Part shown: piece after piece, positions 54,125 to 58,541 of the stretch
How positions within the stretch are numbered: the stretch's first letter is position 1
How the letters are laid out: the number at the start of each line of letters is the position of its first letter
Source: Thalassospira xianhensis MCCC 1A02616
GTDB taxonomy: Bacteria; Pseudomonadota; Alphaproteobacteria; Rhodospirillales; Thalassospiraceae
Assembly (NCBI RefSeq): GCF_003326475.1
Contig: NZ_JPWA01000031.1
Span: forward strand, 1-58,541
Reading direction: 5' to 3'
Length of the DNA stretch: 58,541 nt
Position numbers and translations under genes: made by a program
Notes under the pieces: model-generated
What the model was told of the DNA's origin: nothing
Databases searched by the model: none
What the model saw: only the letters and a program-made list of their open reading frames with translations

Positions 54125-54234
54125 ATATCTGAGCCATGTCAAGGACAGCAATTAAAACAAATGGCTTCCTTGCCATAGCCGATACAGGCTTATAATACAT
54201 CTATAGAGTTTCCCTTTATCCAACCGGTCAGGCG

Positions 54235-55143
54235 ATGCAGGATCCCTACAAGACTTTGGGCGTTGCCAAAAACGCCACCCAGGACGAAATCAAGAAAGCC
54301 TATCGCAAACTTGCGCGCGAGCTTCATCCGGACGTCAATCCCGGCGACACCAAGATCGAAGAGCGGTTCAAAAAAGTTTCGGCCGCCTATCATCTTCTGG
54401 GGGATGCCGAACGTCGCAAGAAATATGACGCGGGCGAGATTGATGCCGATGGCCGCGAAACCGGACCGTTCGGCCGTGGGGGCGGCGCACGTTACAGCGG
54501 TCAGGCCGGCGGCGATCCATTCGGGTTTTCGGGTGCCAATGCCGAGGATATCTTTGACGAGATTTTCGGCAAAGGTGGACGTGGCGGCGGGTTTGGTGGC
54601 CGCAGGCAGGCCGAAAAGGTCAAGGGACCGAATATTTCCTACGAACTGAGCCTTGATCTGGCTGAGGCGATCATCGGCACGACCAAGCGCATCAACCTAG
54701 CGAGTGGCAAAAGTCTTGAAGTCCGCATTCCCGCTGGAAGCGAGGATGGCCAAACCCTCCGGCTGAAAGGCCAGGGGATGGCAGGCATGAATGGCGGGGA
54801 AGCAGGTGATGCGCTGATCAAGCTGCATGTCCACCCTGATAAAACGTTCCGCCGCGAAGGCAATGACCTGCATTGCGATCTGGCGATCAGTCTTGCCGAG
54901 GCGGTTCTGGGTGGCTCCATCGAAGTCCCGACGATCAATGGCAAAGTCAGCATGAAACTGCCTGCCAATGCCAATAGCGGCACGAAACTGCGCCTGCGCG
55001 GCAAGGGTGCGGCCTATGCCCGTGGTGACAAACGCGGCGATCAATATGTACATCTGACTGTCAAGCTGCCGGAAAATCGCGATGATGAACTGATCGATTT
55101 CGTTCGCGAATGGTCGGAAAAGCATCCCTACAAGGCGCGCTGA
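54235..55143 (+). CDS. DnaJ-like (CbpA-type) co-chaperone
   Basis: The protein has 302 residues. The J domain (MQDPYKTLGVAKNATQDEIK, HPD in ELHPDVNPG) is followed by a Gly/Phe-rich linker (GRGGGARYSGQAGGDPFGFS) and the two DnaJ C-terminal beta domains, with no zinc finger. This is the CbpA/type II layout. It stimulates DnaK and may bind DNA. No cbpM gene is adjacent. The ribosome site is weak. Confidence 0.92.
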   Translation: MQDPYKTLGVAKNATQDEIKKAYRKLARELHPDVNPGDTKIEERFKKVSAAYHLLGDAERRKKYDAGEIDADGRETGPFGRGGGARYSGQAGGDPFGFSGANAEDIFDEIFGKGGRGGGFGGRRQAEKVKGPNISYELSLDLAEAIIGTTKRINLASGKSLEVRIPAGSEDGQTLRLKGQGMAGMNGGEAGDALIKLHVHPDKTFRREGNDLHCDLAISLAEAVLGGSIEVPTINGKVSMKLPANANSGTKLRLRGKGAAYARGDKRGDQYVHLTVKLPENRDDELIDFVREWSEKHPYKAR

Positions 55144-55249
55144 CACAGCGATCCGGTCAGACCTGCTGGCGGCTTGACCGGACTCAAGACCTGAACTGTA
55201 CTTCGCGGGCATTCTGCCTTTGCAGTTTCATCTGACAAAGGCATAAACC

Positions 55250-55666
55250 ATGCGACCCATTGCACTTACGACGGTTCTGGCCGGTATAGCCCTGATTGGA
55301 CTCACAGCATTTGTCGGCACATCACGTCCGACGCTGGAACTTTCCTATACCGCCGATTGCCAAAATAGCGCCGATTGGCAAAGCCGTCTTGTGGCCGAAG
55401 GTTTCGATGTTCGCCCCGCACAGGTCAGCAACCTGTCGCTTTCGGAACAGCAAGCGATGATGACCACCCCGGCATCGATGCGCGATTGCAAGATCGGGCG
55501 GGTTGCCGGTTACAGCGTGATTGGCGAAGTCGCTTCTGGCGATATCGTAACGCTTTTACGGCGCAAACCGGCCGATGTCATCGCACTTGCCCGTGACAAT
55601 CAAACCGACGAAACGGTCGCGATCCATTATGACGGTTCCGTCGAACGCAGCAGAGCGCGGCAATGA
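55250..55666 (+). CDS. Degenerate DUF411-like exported protein
   Basis: The protein has 138 residues with an N-terminal hydrophobic signal or anchor (about 5-24). The rest follows the layout of DUF411 copper/metal-linked proteins. A first strand is followed by TADCQNSADWQSRLVAEGF, where active members have a C-x-C-C motif. Then come RDCKIGRVAGYSVIGEV (family S-C-H-T-A) and DIVTLLRRKPADVIALA. Here C-x-C-C has become C-x-N-S and the His after the second Cys is Lys, so metal binding is probably lost or changed. The next gene overlaps its stop by four bases. No metal exporter is nearby. Confidence 0.65.
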   Translation: MRPIALTTVLAGIALIGLTAFVGTSRPTLELSYTADCQNSADWQSRLVAEGFDVRPAQVSNLSLSEQQAMMTTPASMRDCKIGRVAGYSVIGEVASGDIVTLLRRKPADVIALARDNQTDETVAIHYDGSVERSRARQ

Positions 55667-55917
55667 AGAGCATTTCACGTTTACGGCTTGCCTTCACCGG
55701 GATCGGAGTGGTGACGGTTGGTGTATTGTGGGGCAGTGCCACCATGGTTTGGCTGTCATTGCCGAACGGATCGCCAACTCTCCTGCCTGCCGGCAGTCTT
55801 TTACCCGCAATCGCGATCAGCCTTGCGATCTTTGGCGGGCTTGGCTTTGGGGCAGCGGTTTTGACAGAACGCTGGGAAAATGAAAGCCTGCGGAACAGGT
55901 CGTCAAACCGGTCCTAG
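55663..55917 (+). CDS. Small two-helix membrane protein
   Basis: The protein has 84 residues. Two membrane segments lie at about residues 10-32 and 42-65, with a short Pro/Gly/Ser loop (SLPNGSPTLLPAGS) between them and a charged C-terminus. The ATG overlaps the upstream stop in an ATGA, so it is translationally coupled to the DUF411-like gene. No family was recognised; it may anchor or partner the upstream protein. Confidence 0.75.
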   Translation: MKSISRLRLAFTGIGVVTVGVLWGSATMVWLSLPNGSPTLLPAGSLLPAIAISLAIFGGLGFGAAVLTERWENESLRNRSSNRS

Positions 55918-55938
55918 ACAGCAACTGGCAGCAGGTGC

Positions 55939-56439
55939 CTATTTCTTGCCCTGCCCAACGATGACCATATCCCTGTCCTCTGCGCTTCCGGCAAAGGCAT
56001 CGAACTGGCGTCCGATCTTTTTGAACACGGCGAGGCATTGTTCAAGTTCTTCGTCGGAAACATCGGCAAAAATCTGGGCGCGCACACCCTGTATCACCGC
56101 CTGAATCTGACGCAGTGCCGGTTCCGCCCGTTCCGTCAGATGAACGGTTTTTGCCCGCCGGTCATCAGGGACTTCGCGCCGTTCGATCAGCCCCTTTTCC
56201 TCCAGCCAGTCCAAGGTCCGCACCAATGTGGGCCCCTGCACTCCGGCAACGCGCGCCAGTTCCTTTTGGGTCAGGTCATGATCGGCCGTGCTTAGGCGAA
56301 AAAGGATTATCCAGCGTGCCTCCGTCAGGATAAAGGGCGATAAACGCCGATCAACTTCGGCGCGCCATTGCCGGGCGAGCATGCCCAGCCATATACCGAA
56401 CTGTTCACGCGACGCATTGCTATCAGAGGGATTTGTCAT
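55939..56439 (-). CDS. MarR family regulator
   Basis: The protein has 166 residues. The winged helix is STADHDLTQKELARVAGVQG followed by PTLVRTLDWLEEKGLIERRE, with wing DDRRAKTVHLTERAE. The helices on both ends form the dimer. It ends 21 bases from the convergent small membrane protein. A perfect 16-base palindrome 40 bases upstream of its ATG is probably its own operator. The divergent target would be the MscS gene. Confidence 0.92.
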   Translation of the reverse strand: MTNPSDSNASREQFGIWLGMLARQWRAEVDRRLSPFILTEARWIILFRLSTADHDLTQKELARVAGVQGPTLVRTLDWLEEKGLIERREVPDDRRAKTVHLTERAEPALRQIQAVIQGVRAQIFADVSDEELEQCLAVFKKIGRQFDAFAGSAEDRDMVIVGQGKK

Positions 56440-56479
56440 GGGAACACCTGCAGGAGGATTTTTGATATTACAGACTTAA

Positions 56480-56495
56480 ATAGATAGCTATCTAT
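56480..56495. promoter_or_regulatory. MarR-type operator palindrome
   Basis: ATAGATAGCTATCTAT is a perfect 16-base palindrome in the MarR/MscS gap, of the size and AT-rich form bound by MarR dimers. Confidence 0.7.
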
Positions 56496-56629
56496 CGTCA
56501 AGGAAGCTGCTTCGGAAATCCCAAACAGGAATAACACAACCCTATCTCGCAGGGGCGGGTTCGCGTTACCATATGAAATAAAACATTTTCCATTCGCAGA
56601 TCGTCATACAGGGAAGACGCAGGACACGC

Positions 56630-57991
56630 ATGGAACAATTCTGGAATCCCGGCCAACTCGTGATCTGGCTTGAACAGGCCGCCGCATGGGTGGAAACCAA
56701 TGTCCTGCTTGTTCCGATCCTGTTGCAGATTGTTGCCTGTCTGGTTGCAGTAATCCCGGCTCTGTTGCTACGTCGTCCGCTTTCGCGCCAACTGGCTCGT
56801 TTGCAAAACTGGCGGGCGCTTTTGCATTATGCCGGTTTTCGACGATTGCTTGCGGTTTTGCCAGACCTCGCCTTCCCGATCATTTTGGTTCTGCTGATCT
56901 GGTTTATTGATGCCATCGCGATACAGGCAGGACTTCGGCATAATATCCTGCGTCTGGTTGCAAGCCTTCTGAATGCGTGGATTTTCATTCGCTTGGGCAC
57001 GGCCGTTGTCAATGATCCAGTCTGGGCGCGCAGCATTGCGATCATCGCCTGGGGGCTGGCTGCGCTTAACATCGTCGGCTGGCTTGATCCGACGATTGAT
57101 CTGCTTGACAGTCTTGCCCTTCAAATCGGGCAATTTCGGATATCGGTATTTGGTGTCCTCAAAGCGATGCTATCGCTGGCGATCCTGCTATGGGTCGCGT
57201 CCTTTGCGTCGCGCATTTTCGAACAACGCATCCAGAAGGTTCACCGACTGACACCCTCGGTTCAGGTGCTTATGTCCAAGCTTCTGAAACTTGTGCTGCT
57301 GTCGATTGCGGTTTTGTTTGCGCTTTCGACCATCGGTGTCGATCTGACCGCGCTTGCCGTCTTTGGCGGTGCCATCGGTGTCGGCATCGGGTTTGGTCTG
57401 CAACGGATTGTCGCCAACCTGATCAGCGGCGTGATCCTGTTGCTGGACCGGTCGATCAAGCCGGGTGACGTGATCGCAATTGGCGATACCTTTGGCTGGA
57501 TACAATCGCTGGGGGCACGTTACACCGCCGTTCGGACCCGTGACGGTACCGAATTCCTGATCCCGAACGAAGACCTGATCACCAATCAGGTCGAAAACTG
57601 GAGCCACTCGGACGTCAAATTGCGCCTGAAGGTTCCGGTCGGGATTGCCTATCGTTGCGATCCGCATTTCGCGATCAAACTTTGCAACGAGGCTGCTGCA
57701 AAATGCGCACGCGTGCTGGATAATCCCGGCCCGAATACATTGCTGCGCGGCTTTGGTGATAATTCGGTCGATCTTGAAATCCGCTTCTGGATCACGGATC
57801 CGCAAAACGGACGCGGCAATATCATTAGCGAAGTTTTGCTCAATGTCTGGGACAGCTTCAAGGAAAACGAGATCGAAATTCCGTTCCCGCAACGTGATCT
57901 GCATTTGCGCAGTAGTGATGGCGATATCCGGATCGAAATGAGCCGTCCGGATGACGCATCCGGTGACACAACACCGGACAGCCGGGATTAA
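56630..57991 (+). CDS. Mechanosensitive ion channel, MscS family
   Basis: The protein has 453 residues. It begins with a periplasmic/membrane part of several helices. The pore helix and MscS core (about 220-400) contain VDLTALAVFGGAIGVGIGFG, then LQRIVANLISGVILLLDRSI and PGDVIAIGDTFGWIQSLGAR. The late IPNEDLITNQVENWSHSD is the family beta domain. It opens when membrane tension rises and lets small solutes out. It is longer than E. coli MscS (286), with extra N-terminal helices. Its stop shares the TTAA with the stop of the convergent gene. Confidence 0.92.
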   Translation: MEQFWNPGQLVIWLEQAAAWVETNVLLVPILLQIVACLVAVIPALLLRRPLSRQLARLQNWRALLHYAGFRRLLAVLPDLAFPIILVLLIWFIDAIAIQAGLRHNILRLVASLLNAWIFIRLGTAVVNDPVWARSIAIIAWGLAALNIVGWLDPTIDLLDSLALQIGQFRISVFGVLKAMLSLAILLWVASFASRIFEQRIQKVHRLTPSVQVLMSKLLKLVLLSIAVLFALSTIGVDLTALAVFGGAIGVGIGFGLQRIVANLISGVILLLDRSIKPGDVIAIGDTFGWIQSLGARYTAVRTRDGTEFLIPNEDLITNQVENWSHSDVKLRLKVPVGIAYRCDPHFAIKLCNEAAAKCARVLDNPGPNTLLRGFGDNSVDLEIRFWITDPQNGRGNIISEVLLNVWDSFKENEIEIPFPQRDLHLRSSDGDIRIEMSRPDDASGDTTPDSRD

Positions 57992-58541
57992 TCAACGATC
58001 TGCGTCATATCTTTTGGCCCGATTTCCCCTGATGATTCCTGTTCCCGCTTCGGTTCCGCCGTTTCGGGTACCTTGTCCTCGGATTTGGGTAAATCAAGAA
58101 GCTCAGCAACATTGACATCAAGGACGGTCTTGCGTGTTTTTTCCAGTTCGACCAAACGTTCGCGCATCGCAGTCGGCCAGCCACCATCAGCATTGACAAG
58201 AAGTAACCGGTCATAATCCAGAAACAGCCCAAGTCGGGTCATCAAATCCACCAGCGTAATCCGCGATAAATCCCCCGATAGAAGCCAGCGATGGCTTTCG
58301 GATCGCTCAATCAACTTGTCACGACGAAGCGCTGCCAGCGCCCAATTCAAATCCCGACCACCCAGTTTGGTTTCGCGCAACATCCGGCGATAGGTTGGCG
58401 GTTTGGAAGCCTCGTGGAAACGATGTTGCAGATATTCCAGAACCCGTAACACAGCGATGATGCGTTCCATCTGGCCCGGTACGGCACCTCGCGGATCGGG
58501 GATCAGTCCGGCCGCCCGTGCCGCGCGCCATTCGGATCGGG
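57988..58541 (-). CDS. C-terminal part of a likely YihY/BrkB-type protein
   Basis: The frame stays open to the window edge, so the gene continues past the last base; an ATG at 58470 is internal. The visible part has a winged-helix-like stretch (LEYLQHRFHEASKPPTYRRM, then LNWALAALRRDKLIER) and a charged tail of about 40 residues. The stretch resembles the cytoplasmic tail of YihY/BrkB membrane proteins, where helices carry DALL-type repeats ahead of LLSGDLSRITLVDLM-like sequence. No membrane segment is in view, so the assignment is tentative. The stop overlaps the MscS stop by four bases. Confidence 0.5.
   Translation of the reverse strand, partial: RSEWRAARAAGLIPDPRGAVPGQMERIIAVLRVLEYLQHRFHEASKPPTYRRMLRETKLGGRDLNWALAALRRDKLIERSESHRWLLSGDLSRITLVDLMTRLGLFLDYDRLLLVNADGGWPTAMRERLVELEKTRKTVLDVNVAELLDLPKSEDKVPETAEPKREQESSGEIGPKDMTQIVD

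Overview
The window looks like chromosomal DNA of an alphaproteobacterium of the Rhodospirillales, most likely Thalassospira or a close relative. This is inferred from gene content, not from a marker gene. The supporting genes are a glycine-dependent 5-aminolevulinate synthase (C4 haem pathway), GapR (DUF2312), MmcB, a fused indolepyruvate ferredoxin oxidoreductase, an ELM1-type protein and a complete DctBD-DctPQM system. Base composition and codon use look even across nearly all genes. I see no rRNA, tRNA, insertion sequence, prophage or CRISPR array.

Layout. 1-7.2 kb: tail of a stress-type protein, BenE transporter, VOC protein, the large indolepyruvate oxidoreductase and a patatin-like protein with a changed active site. 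7.6-13.4 kb: chemoreceptor plus a secreted Cache protein, MmcB, GapR, a carboxylate-amine ligase coupled to an N-formylglutamate amidohydrolase. 13.5-18.3 kb: a glycerate/hydroxypyruvate block (FadR-type regulator, glycerate 2-kinase, hydroxypyruvate isomerase), then a LysR regulator divergent from an azoreductase. 18.3-27.9 kb: NDH-2, HIT protein, HemN, a 1-kb gene-free stretch with repeats, an aldo/keto reductase, two exporters, a LysR regulator and ELM1. 28.2-35.1 kb: dctB-dctD-dctP-dctQ-dctM with a good sigma-54 promoter in front of dctP. 35.4-45 kb: Bcr/CflA exporter, DinB protein, crotonase, SulP transporter with an XRE regulator, pyrE, flavodoxin-fold reductase/TetR pair, lipoprotein and a universal stress protein. 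44.6-58.5 kb: class III aminotransferase, hemA, small regulators, SRAP protein, second universal stress protein, BigR-like ArsR regulator, pdxH, glycine-zipper lipoprotein, DnaJ-like protein, a degenerate DUF411 protein with a small membrane partner, MarR, MscS, and the tail of a likely YihY protein.

How the genes may work together. Palindromes of the FNR/FixK type lie upstream of hemN, hemA and both universal stress protein genes, which suggests a shared response to low oxygen. FadR-family operator-like sites (TGGT-N3-ACCA) lie upstream of the GntR regulator and in the dctD-dctP gap. This hints at cross-control of dicarboxylate uptake and glycerate metabolism. Several regulator/target pairs carry a clear dyad in the shared gap (TetR/reductase, LysR/MFS, MarR, XRE/SulP).

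I found no single large unknown system. The best candidates for new biology are the chemoreceptor/secreted-Cache pair, the patatin with Ser-to-Cys and Asp-to-Glu changes, the cysteine-poor DUF411 protein overlapping a small membrane protein, and the tandem repeat region near 22 kb.
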